Shown here in pieces: positions 35,683-47,850 of a DNA stretch of 64,000 nucleotides (positions within the stretch are counted from its first letter, which is position 1; every line of letters starts with the position of its first letter). The translations under genes were made by a program, and so were the position numbers. The stretch comes from Margaritifera margaritifera (taxonomy: Eukaryota > Mollusca > Bivalvia > Unionida > Margaritiferidae). The notes under the pieces were generated by a model. That model searched no databases and was not told where the DNA came from. It saw only the letters and a list, made by a program, of their open reading frames with translations. Where the stretch lies: assembly GCA_029931535.1 (NCBI GenBank), contig JAQPZY010001548.1:2501001-2565000 (forward strand), written 5' to 3'.

Positions 35683-35969
35683 GTGCTGGGAAAAATGTGC
35701 TGACCCAGACAGAAAAAGAGCCCTTTTGGACCCTTTATAAAACCACATCAAAGGTCCGACGAAGCAATAGCTCCGACACCCACGCAATAGGAAGTACAAG
35801 CCAAAGAGAGACTTAGAAAAACAAAAAATTCTGTAACGTTTATTGCTTTATTTAATACTCCTGTATAGCGAGTATTACACATATTTTCAAATATATCAAC
35901 GTCATACCCGTATGGTCGCTGGACGAAAATCAAATGGTTGAAAAAGGAGCAGACATTTCAAGATATCAC

Positions 35970-35999
35970 CCCACCACCACCACCACCACCACCACCAAA
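35970..35999. repeat. (CCA)n microsatellite
   Basis: About nine CCA units followed by poly-A. Confidence 0.9.
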
Positions 36000-36179
36000 C
36001 AAAAAAAAAATTTAAACCGTAGCATAGCTGCCGATCTGAAGTCTCTGGTTCAACATGTTATTCCAAAAGTGATATGAAGGACTAGACAAGTATCAACAAC
36101 ATAATGTTATCGTTTCAGTTTTCAATTATTCTGTTATCTGTGATAAAATAATTTTTACAATTTTCCTTTTTCCTTTTCC

Positions 36180-39100
36180 CTACCCCTCTTTCTCCCACTT
36201 GTTTTTATTGACATCTGTCACATTGACCCGTATGTCATCACTGCCTATGACCAGATCATTTCGACCTCTATGGTGTGGAACACGTGATTTTTGTAACTTC
36301 GGCATACAGAGTTCAAGACGTTTCCAGAATTTTCCGGCTTCCCGCGGAGCGCCCTCTCCATGCCATTGCAAGAAAGGGACTGAATTCAGGATAGTTTTCA
36401 AGTCTCGATCAATGAGAGGTCTGAGGTTTGATATATTTTCCATAAGAATCGGAATAACTCGGTGTTTCTTCTGAAGAATTTCCCGTTGAGCGTAGAAGTT
36501 TCCAAATTTTGTAAATTCTCGGAGAATGTACTGTCTGGAAATGACCATAATGATTCGTCTGCTGTTCTGTATCGAGGAGAAGTTGTTGTTGATAATGGCT
36601 GCAAAAGATAAAATCAGAGGTAAATTTAGAAATATTTTTACGAAAATGTAATACATAGTTTCTGCCTCAATACTTGAACTAAATTTACAAATTACGCGAT
36701 TGATACGTCAGATCGAATAATTCAGCGTTGAACATAATCGTCTATATACTTGTGTATTACAAAACCATTCAGATATATTTATAATTTATATTGTTGAAAA
36801 GGATTAGATTCCAAAAAAGAATTACTTTATTTTTTACAGTCATTCTTATATTATTAAATTAAACGGTATTTTTAAATGACTAATTCCGGAACAGATATGA
36901 ATTAGTGATTAGAATAAATGTCCCATGTCCTGGAAAACCTGTGAAAATGTTGGCCGCGAAAATAATATAAACAACTGTAGCTGCATGCACTTACATATCG
37001 TCTCAGCTGATGATGTCTACAGGAGACAACTAACTATAGCAAGTTTCCAGTTATATATCTGTAGAGATAAGACTGCGAACAGGAATGGTGTAAGTACTAA
37101 TACATCTAGATGGAAACATGCCTGCCAGAGAGTTAGGGCTTTAGCTTTATTTGCAATCAAGGCGTGTTTAGACGATAAGTAAATCGTCTCATTATCTTCA
37201 AGTGTGAAATTATGATTTTTGGAAAGATGATTAATTAAAATGCGCGTTTAAAATTCTTGGTATTTAAATTAATTATAACCAAGTCGCTACTGACGTGCCT
37301 AAACAGTAAAATATGTCCGAATGAAAAATGATAATGATACTATAAATAAAGCAGATGGGATAGAAGAAAGTCAAGTTAATGTCGTCACAACATTGCAAAA
37401 TACTGCATATTGCAGTCTTGTGTGCAACAATAATTTTTTTCCTCCTACGATAACCTCACCAAATAAAATAGAATAGTTCAATCAAATGCTACCACCACGA
37501 TTACTCCGGGGCTAAACTTAATTTTTTTTTTTTTTTTTTTTGGTCCTACCATCAGTTAGTTTCAAGATTCGATATATAGACTAAAACTGGCAACAACTCT
37601 AAAAATATCTTATTTATTTATTTATTTATTTCGGAGAAGAGCGTTAAAAAATGCTTGCGTTTTCTCTCTGTGTCTTCGTGGTTGATGTTGACCCTGAAAG
37701 CCATTTCCCGCTCCAGCTGGGGGAACAGGGTGAGACGCACGAACTGTTCGTCCTGCTCGTTGGCGTCGTATGACACGAATGCATCCCACTGCCGGTCATC
37801 TGGAGGGGAAAAATGAATTGAGAACAAGGACATCAGCAAAGGGACAGTTGCGAAAGAATGGGATGCTATTTTTGTAGAATCTACAGCTTTTTTCTATACC
37901 ATGATAATTATGACTGACTTATAACGTTAATACAAAATAAAATACGGTCAGGCTCGTTGCTAATCAAATTAATTTAACTGATTGTGAATCTAAGTTAAAC
38001 CGTCATTGTAACCAGACATACATAGATGGTATGGTGAGTCAGTTAATGCTCAAAATGGCACACACATTTCTCGAGGAATACAAATAGGTCCTGACTGAAC
38101 TGGTTAGCATCAAAATATTTCATAATAAATTTGATAAAAACAGTTATAGACATATTGCCATGGCCAATGTCATATCCAAAGCTTTAGAACTAATTTTGCA
38201 ACGAAGATGTGAAACAGCTCCAAGACAATCAGTTTGGCTTTAGGCGACATCTCTCCTCTGATGCTTGTCTGTTCCCTTTAAGGAAGTCATTAATTACTAT
38301 GTCGATAACGGTAGTCCAGTTTATGTATGTTTCTTCGATGCTAAGAAGTCTTTTGACTGAATAAATCACTGGACCCTATTCAGAAAGCTAATTTGATAAA
38401 AAAAACGTTCCATTGTATGTTGTCAGTTTGTTTTTTAATTGGTACGACAAACAATCATTATGTGTAAAGTGGGGTCGGATAACTTCTATGTCTTCCCTGT
38501 GACTAATGGTGTGCGGCTAGGAGGGGTTCTATCCCCATTTCTGGTTAATGTATATACTGATGACCTTAATCGTGATTTGAATAGGTCTTATATTGGATGC
38601 AAAATGGACAGTTTATTTTTAAATAGCTTCAGTTTTGCTGATGATATGTCTGTACTTAGCCCATATATTGGTGGATGACTACAATTATTAAGAATATGTG
38701 AGTGTTTCACATTAGCAAATGATATCGAGTACAAGACATAAAGGAGTATGTATGTGTTTCACATTAGCAAATGATACCGAGTACAACACATAAAGGACTA
38801 TGTATGTGTTTCACATTAGCAAATGATATCGAGTACAAGACATAAAGGACTATGTATGTGTTTCACATTAGCAAATGATATCGAGTACAAGACATAAAGG
38901 ACTATGTATGTGTTTCACATTAGCAAATGATATCGAGTACAGGACATAAAGGACTATGTATGTGTTTCACATTAGCAAATGATACCGAGTACAACACATA
39001 AAGGACTATGTATGTGTTTCACATTAGCAAATGATATCGAGTACAGGACATAAAGGAGTATGTATGTGTTTCACATTAGCAAATGATATCGAGTACAGGA

Positions 39101-42100
39101 CATAAAGGACTATGTATGTGTTTCACATTAGCAAATGATATCGAGTACAAGACATAAAGGACTATGTATGTGTTTCACACCCGAAAACCTGAAAAAGTGT
39201 CCATACCCGAGGTTAGACTTTGCGGAGAAAAACTGCTGTTTGTCAATGAGCATATGCACTTAGAGCATGTAATTAGTTTTGATTTGTTCCTTGCGATAGT
39301 GATATAAAAAGACAATATCGTTCTCTCTGTATACAAGTAAATATTCTTTTAAGATATTTTAAAACATGTTCTACAGATGTAAAAATATTGCTTTTCAAAT
39401 CCTGTTGTATGAATTTCTATTGTGCTCCTCTCTGGAATAATTGTGCACGTTGTACAATTACGCGGTTAAATGTATGTTGCAACAATGGATTTAGATTTTT
39501 AATGGGTTATGACAGGCGCTATAGTGCGTCGGGAATGTTTGTAAATAAACAAGATCAATAGCCATTGCATTTTGCTTAGAAAGAGAGTGTATTCATTAGA
39601 ACTAAAATCGCAGTAGTAATCACACAATCTTGAAAGAAGTGTTTCACTTTGCATGCTGTCGTAATTCATCAATAATTGATCCTTGGAGCAAATTGTTGTA
39701 TTAATATTTTTTTCATGTCTTGTGTGAAATTGCTGGTTTTTGTATATGGACTTAAGTTTGAAATAAAATTATTATTATTATATTATTATAATATGAAGTA
39801 ACAATTGTGAAGTACTGGATTACAAACCTACACATTTGAAATTTAAGGGGATAACAAAGACGCGAAAATGCTATTTCCAGAGAAAGTCTACGAAAGTAGC
39901 TAAAATTCCGCCGTTCGCGGCAAAACACAGAAGTGTAACTAGCCTGCTAGTGGAATTGAAACCTACCATCGTCTTCATACGGCTGGAAGAAGTAGACACT
40001 TTTCATGATCGGGATGACGCGCTGTCTCCACATCAGGTACGGAATAATCACTACAAGTACCACCAGGATCAGCAACAGCACCGCGCAGATTCCAATCAAC
40101 CACAGGTCCCACCTCACCTTCATTTCGGTCTCTTTTTGAAATTTAAAACAAAAATAAAGTTACTGGCGACTGGTTTATGGAAAAGTCGAAGCAACGCAGA
40201 GAACATTTCTTACTGTGAAAATGATATTTTCTCAGATTTTATAACTGAGGAGAAAACGACGAGGTCAACTAAGCTAAACTAAACAAGTTCCAACTGCATT
40301 TTTATCATTACATGGACTTTTTTCCAGGCCACATAACTTTCAATATATATGATATTGTTTTACGTACTCGATCTATGCTTTCTATCCATGCAATTAAACA
40401 AAAGAATAAAAGCAAAATAAAAAACCAGCACACAAAGCAACAAATGGTATCCGTGCGCGAGAAGAAATAGATCAGTATCAATGCAGAATGAAATTGTCTT
40501 TACATTTAGCTATCAAACCAATTTCGTATAAGGTTCCGTCAATATAAATCTCTTGTGTCTCAGTTGACTGCTAAATTAGAAAAACATTTTTGTTATTTCT
40601 GTAATGGAACCGCTTGTGTATTGTTTTTGCTGATATTTAGGCCAGAGGGATTCACATGATCGTCATTACTTTAATCCATTCGCCCTTCTGTGTCTAACGC
40701 GACTGTCCACGCCTTATTATGTAATTGTCGCAATATAAATTACAAATAACAACTTCAATATTTGTTCCAATCTTTTTTCGAAGTGTTATTACAAACTTTA
40801 CTAACACAAAGTAGTGCGTAAAGGAAATTCTCGGCCTTGCCTGAAAGACTCTCCTATTGTGTCCTCTGTATTCCTCCAGCGGACATAGTGTGGTGGGTAA
40901 CACGTCCGCCTGTCGTTGTCCCCGTTATATTTAAAGAGCGTAATGTTATTTAATTGCCTTGATCTTGTCACGCAAAACTCCTGATTGTACATAAAACGAA
41001 TGCTCTTTACTCATGAAATTAGTTGTTCATAAGAAGGATTAATGCCTACTTTCAGGTACTACCTTATGTATTTGTTGCTTTTGTAGGCCCTACTTTTTTT
41101 TACAGGTTTAGAGTTAGTAAACGCGAGGGCTTGGGGGATGGAAAACACCACAAAACTGCAAGGTTGCAACTGTTCACTTTGAATAAAAAATGAATACACA
41201 AATGAATATCCTTGTGGTCAGCTCATCAGTACTTTGCACCGGACATAAAAAAGAGCAGGAATGAACTCAACTTTAAGCTAAAAATCTACGTGCAATAATC
41301 TAGGTTAGTGGCTGATGAAAGAGATTTATAACGATTCCCACACGCTTTACAGTAGATTAAGATTGATTTAATTTATCTGGCTTATAGGCTCTTTACAAAT
41401 TTTATGATGTAAAAAGTATACTCAAATATGAAGTGTGACTATTAACTTCAAACTTCAAAGTTGAAAATGAAATAATTTCTCAAGCCAAAATTAGTAACGA
41501 TGCTTTTTGAATGTGTTTACCTTTTTTTCTAAATCGCGCATACAAATATTAGGCGCTCGTGCCTCTGTGAAATGTGGCTCTCGGAGGAAAGCAAGCAGTG
41601 CATATTATTCTTTCAAAGTTTAAAGGCCTACATCCCTTCAACCAGATATCCTATTTAAGTGAAATATTTTGTTTTGTCATTTTTGATAAACATGCTTTTA
41701 ATATAAAACGATTTCATATTGAAATAGACGATTTCCGTAAAATTTATCGAGGAGTCGAGTGCATGTCATATCTTGCTTTCATGAGTTTTGTATGAAACAC
41801 ATTGCACGCACTGAGTCTAAATGATGAATCAACGAACAGTGAAATTAAAATAGAAATCAGACATATTCACGGACGAGCTTTCAAACTCACTCTGATGTCT
41901 AAACAAACTACGAACAGTGAAATTAAAATAGAAATAAGACGTATTCACGGATGAACTCTCAAGCTCACTCTGATGTCTAAACAAAATACGAACAGTGAAA
42001 TTAAAAATAGAAATCAGACGTATTCACGGACGAACTCTCAAACTCACTCTGATGTCTAATCAAAATACGAACAGTGAAATTAAAATACAAATCAGACGTA

Positions 42101-43540
42101 TTCACTGATGAACTCTCAAACTCACTCTGAAATCTAAACAAACTAAACATTTTCATGTACAGTACATTTGACGGTTGCTAATTGAATACTGCTAGCATCA
42201 ACAAACCTAACCCGGATAAAGGATGCAAGCAACAGTTAAATAGTAAGATTACTGTACATTAAGCAGTCCTCAGAAATTCTAGCCATTGATATGAATTAAT
42301 TACTACATGAACAAACCAATATGGACATACATACATACATACATACATACATACATACATACATACATACATACATACATACATACATACATACATACAT
42401 ACATACATACATACATACATACATACATACATACATTTATAGTATTATGCTTAAGGCATATCAACTTTATACTCATTTGATCCTTTACATTTTATGAGGG
42501 TTATTGTCCAATAGATTATAGCTTTACTTTACGACATGCCCTGTAGGGGTCTTCCTTATCCCCCTCCTTGGGTATTCCGCAAAGAGGACAGTCGATTGAA
42601 GGAGACAGACATGGTTCCGTCGATGAATTTTACCAAGAGCAATATTTAGCTAAGCATGGCAGTACTTACCCAGTGTTTGAAGATCCTGACAGAATTTCCC
42701 AATATATGGTTTCTCACACGAGCAAAAAGACTGATCATCGATTGGGTCAATAGAACAGTTTCCATGGCTACCACAATCCAAACAACAGGATTTATCACAC
42801 AACGTTCCAGTGCCTACAGGGTCACATTTGCATGCCCCAAGATTTGTTCCATTTGCCTCCTGGCATTTTCCATATACACACGTAATTCCATTGCTGCACT
42901 TTCTCTCAGACAACGGACGTATGGTGTAGTTTTCCAGGCAGTTGTCAGACCGATTCGTGATGGACAAAAACCCTTCCGAATCTGGCATGTTCTCACACAC
43001 TTCTTGATGATCTTCAAGAATTCGGCAGTTTTGGTTCTCTGGACATCTCAAGGTGCACTGTGCTTCATTGTCACATAAATAACCGGTCCATCCAGGATGA
43101 CAAGAACATTTACTAGCCGAATCACCATTGAGAAATACACACTTGCCTTGCTGGCATGGCAGAAAACATTTGTTAGAAATAGTTGTGTCGTCCACTTTCG
43201 GTTCTGATGTTCGCTTGTGACCTACACCGGGCCTGTCGTCGGGACCACTCTCTGTCGTGTTTTCAGCGTCATCCGTTTTGCACATTTCGTGTGTGACTTT
43301 ATCGGCGCATACACATGAGTGGACACAAGTATCTTTGTTTAAGAGGCAAACGCGGCCGTCGCCGCAAAAGTTATCGATTTTGCATGGGTTAAAGGTGCAT
43401 GCCGTGCCCGGAGGTTTTGACATGTTGCGCAGCCACCCTGCTCCTCTTCTCTCTCGCGATGAAGCTTGCACTTCGATTATCATCGAAATAAGCACCGTTA
43501 ATAAACAAATGTGACACAAATTTCTCTTTGTCATGTCCAT
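36180..43540 (-). CDS. EGF-like/TIR transmembrane receptor, complete four-exon gene
   Basis: Coding exons are 43540-42670, 40131-39967, 37799-37659 and 36598-36180 (871, 165, 141 and 419 nt). All join in phase 1 and give 531 residues. Residues 1-26 are a signal peptide (LCHICLLTVLISMII). Residues 48-287 are cysteine-rich: a degenerate EGF-like unit (48-87), EGF-like units at about 125-156, 215-248 and 253-284, and an RERR site at 29-32 that could be furin-cleaved. Residues 302-325 are a membrane helix (LIGICAVLLLILVVLVVIIP). Residues 347-490 are a TIR domain: WDAFVSYD (box 1), a BB-loop region reading HEDTERKP, SRRIIMVIS, then FWKRLEL (box 3). A ~40-residue tail ends at TGA/TAA-type stop 36182-36180. 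Intron 3 has donor c|GCAAGC. The likely role is innate-immune sensing with TIR adaptor signalling; the ligand is unknown. LRRs are absent, so it is not a classical TLR. Confidence 0.88.
36599..37658 (-). other. Intron 3 of the TIR receptor gene (GC-AG)
   Basis: The acceptor is ttttatcttttgcag. The donor must lie after AAAC because GCAAGC there restores the TIR frame and no GT fits nearby. It contains poly-T and (TTTA)n tracts but no other gene. Confidence 0.7.
38100..39775 (+). pseudogene. LINE ORF2 relic in intron 2 of the TIR gene
   Basis: Conceptual translation in shifting frames gives LINE RT landmarks in order: NSYRHIAMANVISKALELIL (about 38138), PVYVCFFDAKKSFD (about 38320), INHWTLFRKL, NGVRLGGVLSPFLVNVYTDD (about 38507), and FADD motif C at about 38636. 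After the minisatellite come C-terminal LFKSCCMN.YCAPLWNNC-type and MGYDRRYSASGMFVNK-type segments. An ATT-rich tail ends near 39775. It lies antisense to the receptor gene and has many stops and frame changes, so it is dead. Confidence 0.8.
38690..39178. repeat. 52-bp minisatellite, about nine copies, inside the LINE relic
   Basis: Unit: tgtgtttcacattagcaaat, gatatcgagtac, aagacataaagg, actatgta. Copies differ only at a few sites (gatatc/gatacc, aagaca/aacaca/aggaca, actatg/agtatg). The unit corresponds to LINE codons (CxxFTLANDIEYKT), and LINE sequence resumes after the last copy. Confidence 0.92.
41820..42135. repeat. ~78-bp tandem repeat, four copies, in intron 1
   Basis: cgaacagtgaaattaaaata anchors occur at 41833, 41911, 41989 and 42068, each followed by cgtattcac, gaactctcaaactcactctg and atgtctaaacaaa. 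It lies within intron 1 of the TIR receptor gene. Confidence 0.9.
42325..42436. repeat. (ACAT)n microsatellite in intron 1
   Basis: About 28 perfect tetranucleotide units, 234 bp from the exon 1 donor. Confidence 0.95.
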
Positions 43541-45910
43541 ATTTGTCTGAAGATAAACAAAGCCACATAGAGTATTAGTAAAACGAAACTTGGTGAAAAT
43601 AAGGTTGGCAAAACAGGAACAAATGTATTTATCTGAAGCTCTCCCTTTTCTATTTTACTTTTTTGGGGACTCGAATCGCCCACTATGACCACATTACATT
43701 CTCTGTTGTGTATGGGGCCACCGTAAAAGTAATGATTCAATGTAATTCATTTGGAGGATTTTAATACCACATCATAGATTGTTGTTAGATAAATAAGTAC
43801 ACACTTAAAACTATCAATATTTCATTGTTTGCCCTCAACTGACAAATGACGCTTTTGATGACAAATTTCTATATTAACAAGTTTAATGTTCATTCATAAG
43901 TTTTCTTGTTAATTATTGTAGTGCATGTCAGTTGTGCGACAAGAGTAATATAAATGCAAATAAAACTAGGAAGTGTAAATGTCACAGAACCATGCTAATT
44001 GCTTAGTGAACAGTCTAATTTGTGTAGAAAGAGAGAATGCCATAGAACCATGCTAATTGCTTAGCAAACAGTCCAATAGTGTAGAAAGAAAGAATACTTA
44101 ACTAGAGACACGTGAGGAATTTTAAAACAAGCGAAATTTGCAAATACTAAACGTATCAAAGAAGTGAAATGTTGTGATGGCATCCCAGCTGCATCAAAGA
44201 GTGTTGATTTACGACATTGCGTGAAAATATTCAGACAATAGTTTAGATAAGCATAGTCAGGTTGTATTGATGCCGTCTGAACGTCTTCTAACACCGGCGA
44301 AGACTTTGTACTGATGCACTACATGATCAGAAAAACTCCACATGAAATTTTATTTTCAAAACTTCACGACGACTAAATCACAGAAGGCGATCAAGACTTT
44401 GAATAATTAGGTCATGCACATCCATATCGATGAAGAATCATTGAATACTAGATATTAATTCGGCTAATCTAAAATTAATTTAACTTTTACTTCTTTTACC
44501 ATTGTTCTTAATGTAATTTAGAATAATTTAGATCTGTAGATTAAGTGACAAGTTTTCTTTATTGTTTTCAATATTATTTTTCTTATAACGTTTACGTTTG
44601 ATTTAATTTGTCGATGTTTCGTATTGTTTCGAATATTGTCACGTGTCATAAAGAAGCTGAATTTAAAATGCCTATAGATAAAATACGTCAGTTTATCGTC
44701 TGGCCTGCGACGATGTCATTGCAGTAACACACAACTAAACAACCCCTGTGACCCGTGAACTCTGCCCTTTCAACCAACTCATTTCTATGATAAACTAATA
44801 TGTGCCAAATCTGATAACAAGGTATAGAAACTGAAGATAAAGCCCCTTTGTTCAACTCCCAGAAATTTACCACAAGTTCACTCTTTGACCTTGACCTTTG
44901 ACCCTTGTATCATTATCCCCAACGATGCCAATGTTCACTGGCGACTCTGTTTCAAGGGTAAATGTCAATCCATAGATATACATGTATAATATAAATTGTT
45001 TTAGTTTCAGAAAAACTTTAACAAACCAACCATTGTGACCTTGACGTTTGACCTTTTGACCTCCAAAACATTAGCGATATTTGATATCCCATGGTAAACA
45101 TCTTTAAGATGTCTGTTGACAACTGAGCCATGGCAAACGAAGGTAGTACTGCTAGATCTAACAACTTTAACCATTGACCACCCACCTAAAATTGAAATAA
45201 TTGTGACTTGGTCCTTTGACCTTCTTGGTCTTAAAACTACAGGGATGTTCTTTTCCTTCCGGTGAATTTGTGGACAAAGTCTGATGATGACACACTGATT
45301 CAAACAGAAGATATTTCCTTTTTTAAACTTCAATACCCTACGGACAGACGGACAGTAATTGTGACTGCTGTGTGTACGCGCATCATACATTGAGACTGAA
45401 TAGTGTCGAAGGTACCTCAATACAATACTTATATACACGCCCAGACGAATAAAAAATAGTAGACTATATTTGATGTTTTTTTTCTAGTAGTACGTAAGAA
45501 GTAAATATGTAAAGTGGCGGCAGTGGTGTATCATTACTGCTAAAATCCATGGCTTGAAACATTGTGAGATTGAGGGATACTAAACGAATATTATCTACAT
45601 GATGGTTAATGGTCGTGACCATGCCATCAAATAACTGCATACATATGACTCACGAAATTGTCTGGAAATTTCCTCCAAATCATTTTGAACGTAACATAGT
45701 CAATTCTTCAGAAGGCTTAACATTCTTACCCATTTTACACTTAAAGCTGTATATTTGCGACCTAGCAAATGGTAATTAAAAAAACAAAAAAAGGAAAAAT
45801 ATATTTCACGTCATCTTTAAAATGGTTCCTGTTTTTAAATACAACTCGTTTGTTCCATAGGGACATAAAAAGTGCATGACCTCTTGTAACGAAAAGAGAA
45901 TAACATCTTA
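43541..45910. other. Upstream region of the TIR receptor gene
   Basis: No gene recognised. A ~63-bp direct repeat with gaaccatgctaattgcttag lies at about 43985-44095. A TGACC-rich stretch lies at 44880-45240. No clear promoter motif was identified next to the start at 43540. Confidence 0.4.
44880..45240. repeat. TGACCT-rich interspersed sequence
   Basis: It contains repeated tgaccttgacctttgaccc-type strings (near 44885, 45034-45060 and 45215). Similar TGACC-rich dispersed repeats are common in mollusc genomes. The open minus-strand frame at 45007-45438 appears to be a by-product. Confidence 0.5.
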
Positions 45911-46110
45911 TACCGTCTTTACTCGCTTATAAGTCTTGTCCAACTGAAAACAACATAGGTCCTGATCTGCCATTGCATAATGCATCTGCAGATCAGGGTC
46001 TATGTTGTTTGTTCTACCGATTACTCCTAACTTCCGGCGCATTATGCAACATCAATCTGGGTCTGTGCAGTTTGCAGGTGGGTTTGACTTATAAGCGAGT
46101 ATAACAGATA
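45911..46110. mobile_element. Palindromic MITE, copy 2
   Basis: Starts taccgtctttactcg and ends cgagtataacagata. Internal ggtcctgatctgccattgcataatgca... and ccggcgcattatgcaac match the family at 21261-21480. The two copies are clearly diverged. Confidence 0.75.
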
Positions 46111-46612
46111 ACATAATTCAGGACAACTGATCGGTGTCTAGTTAAAACTCCATCTGTACAACATTTTATTCGAGTTATCTAATGGCGCTTTCATGTATTT
46201 ACTTCTGCATATAGAAACACTTAGCAAAATATTAAACGGTTATTTTTAAACATTCGGTTGTTTTGAACAAAAGCATCCCTCTATGTCATAACATAACAAA
46301 CAAAAATGTATAAGTGTCATAACGTCATAGTAATTGATATTAACTGCGATTCCTAGGCGTTTTGATACTGAAGCTATTTTCATGATAAGTACGTTAATTT
46401 TATTTTCTATACAGAATACGAAACAGTTATGTGCGATCTAGTAATGATTTCCCATGAAAAAAGCATGGATACGTCAACAATTACATCTTTTCACTGTACT
46501 TGATAAGATTGACATGCGTAGATGCCAATGACTCGTACGCAATACGCATGCTCTTCTGTCCTGTCTCTTAAGTCTCATTCTATGTTCATACTACGACTGA
46601 AAAAGGGGGAAC

Positions 46613-46815
46613 AGAATTTAAAAATCAAACACATGCTGGGCATCTTGAAAGTCAGGTCTGGAATTTAAAAATCAAACACATGCTGGGCATCTTGAAAGTC
46701 AGGTCTGGAATTTAAAAATCAAACACATGTTGGAAATCTTGAAAGTCAGGTCTTAAACACATGCTGGACATCTTAAAGGTCTGGTCTGGACCTTCACAGT
46801 CAGGTCTGGAATTTA
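46613..46815. repeat. 47-bp tandem repeat, about four copies
   Basis: Unit: gaatttaaaaatcaaacaca, tgctgggcatcttgaaa, gtcaggtctg. The first two copies are near-identical and later ones are shortened. Confidence 0.85.
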
Positions 46816-46910
46816 ACTTTGAAGGCGCATTGAATTACAGTGTCAAGCTAAGCAATCATTAAAAATTTTATTTTACAACTGAAAAGAAAATAATAAGTTA
46901 TGTATGTATT

Positions 46911-46926
46911 GTATATATATATACAC

Positions 46927-47010
<84 letters not shown>
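46911..47010. repeat. Compound (TA)n(GA)n microsatellite
   Basis: (TA)n with a few TACA variants to about 46976, then about 16 GA units. Confidence 0.95.
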
Positions 47011-47016
<6 letters not shown>

Positions 47017-47266
47017 GGAGAGAGAATGGCGTAGGGTACCATGAAAATTCGACATTAACTCGACCTGTAAAATATGCATACCTTAAAATAAGATATTCAC
47101 TTCCCACAGGGTTTTGCTCTCGAAAATAAGTAATCTTCGCAAAAATCGAAAAAAAAAAACGATTTATTATCCCATGCTTATCTTTTATGTATCTTTTAAA
47201 CATCTGCAAATTGAGATTTGCCCCTTCCTAAAGAAACACATATTCTAAGTAATACAATGATAAAAT

Positions 47267-47267
<1 letters not shown>

Positions 47268-47348
<81 letters not shown>

Positions 47349-47350
47349 TA
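47268..47350. repeat. (TA)n microsatellite
   Basis: About 40 TA units with one TG interruption. Confidence 0.95.
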
Positions 47351-47639
47351 TTTTTTAAACGGAATAGTATGGCTTCCAATTGATCTATTTTAACTCTAAT
47401 TGTTTGGACACCAACAATTTTAGATATTAAATAAACCATTTACTTAATCACACGTCGTCATAATAAAATCTACATTAATAGTTAGCCTCCCCGATAATAA
47501 GTCGACTAAGAAATACTATAGATGAAAATAACCAGTGGCCTTTGATCGATCTTTAAGTCTATCGTTAGACGATTTGCAAATAAAGGTGTCCACACTAGAT
47601 TCCGGACAAATTGGCAGATTAGGAATTTGAGTATGAACG

Positions 47640-47850
47640 ATAGTTTTGATACTTTTTAGTACACCTTTTGGCTCATTGGATAGCGTGCAAAATTCGTGTA
47701 CCTAAGGTAGCAGGGTCGAGTCCTATTCAGATCAGCCCGAGTTGGCTGCTGGAATAAGACTCTGGGCAAGGTACTTTACTCTAATTGCCTTGGCACTATA
47801 CAGTATTTCAAGTGCTGATGTCCTGTTAAAAAGCAACCAACAAAACAAAT
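47640..47850 (+). mobile_element. tRNA-derived SINE
   Basis: A tRNA-like head (gctcattggatagcgtgcaaa, then B-box-like gcagggtcgagtcc) is followed by a body (gttggctgctggaataagact, ctgggcaaggtactttactc, tgccttggcac) and a caaccaacaaaac tail. The internal Pol III promoter and tail type fit mollusc tRNA-SINEs. Confidence 0.7.

Larger units (their letters stand above)
32440..35690 (+). pseudogene. Eroded cluster of small ORFs, possible Polinton/Maverick relic
   Basis: Plus-strand reading fragments follow closely, some with overlapping stop/start (gcATGAac at about 32519). In order: a Lys/Arg-rich basic segment (32520-32700); a hydrophobic piece starting MVLVQGGGFTPMLM (about 33475-33610); duplicated segments (33600-34270); a piece starting MKTPSTANANLNVYDMTIP (34828-34953); one reading LNEGLNVMFVFSYM (about 35165-35260); and 35362-35682, with FDSVHIGIKGDLGLDIVF and VTVNLHFRKD. 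Compact small ORFs, a basic core-like protein, a Gly-rich hydrophobic peptide and an LHFR-ending capsid-like motif fit a Polinton structural-gene region. No polymerase, ATPase or integrase was found. The assignment is tentative. Confidence 0.35.

Noticed and set aside
36925..37182. Plus-strand ORF of 85 residues in intron 3
   Set aside because: No recognisable domain or signal; it lies within an intron of a well-supported minus-strand gene.
38690..39178. CRISPR-like regular repeat array
   Set aside because: Units are contiguous without variable spacers, and the sequence is derived from a LINE in a eukaryotic intron.
39836..40282. Plus-strand ORF of 148 residues
   Set aside because: It overlaps the minus-strand membrane-helix exon (40131-39967), whose splice phases fit the receptor gene. 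The plus frame has no domain features.
42656..43514. Plus-strand ORFs of 85 and 140 residues
   Set aside because: They are antisense shadows of the EGF ectodomain exon, which has a signal peptide, ordered cysteines and correct splice sites.
45007..45438. Minus-strand ORF of 143 residues
   Set aside because: It lies in TGACCT-rich dispersed repeat, has no recognisable domain and no splice or promoter support.
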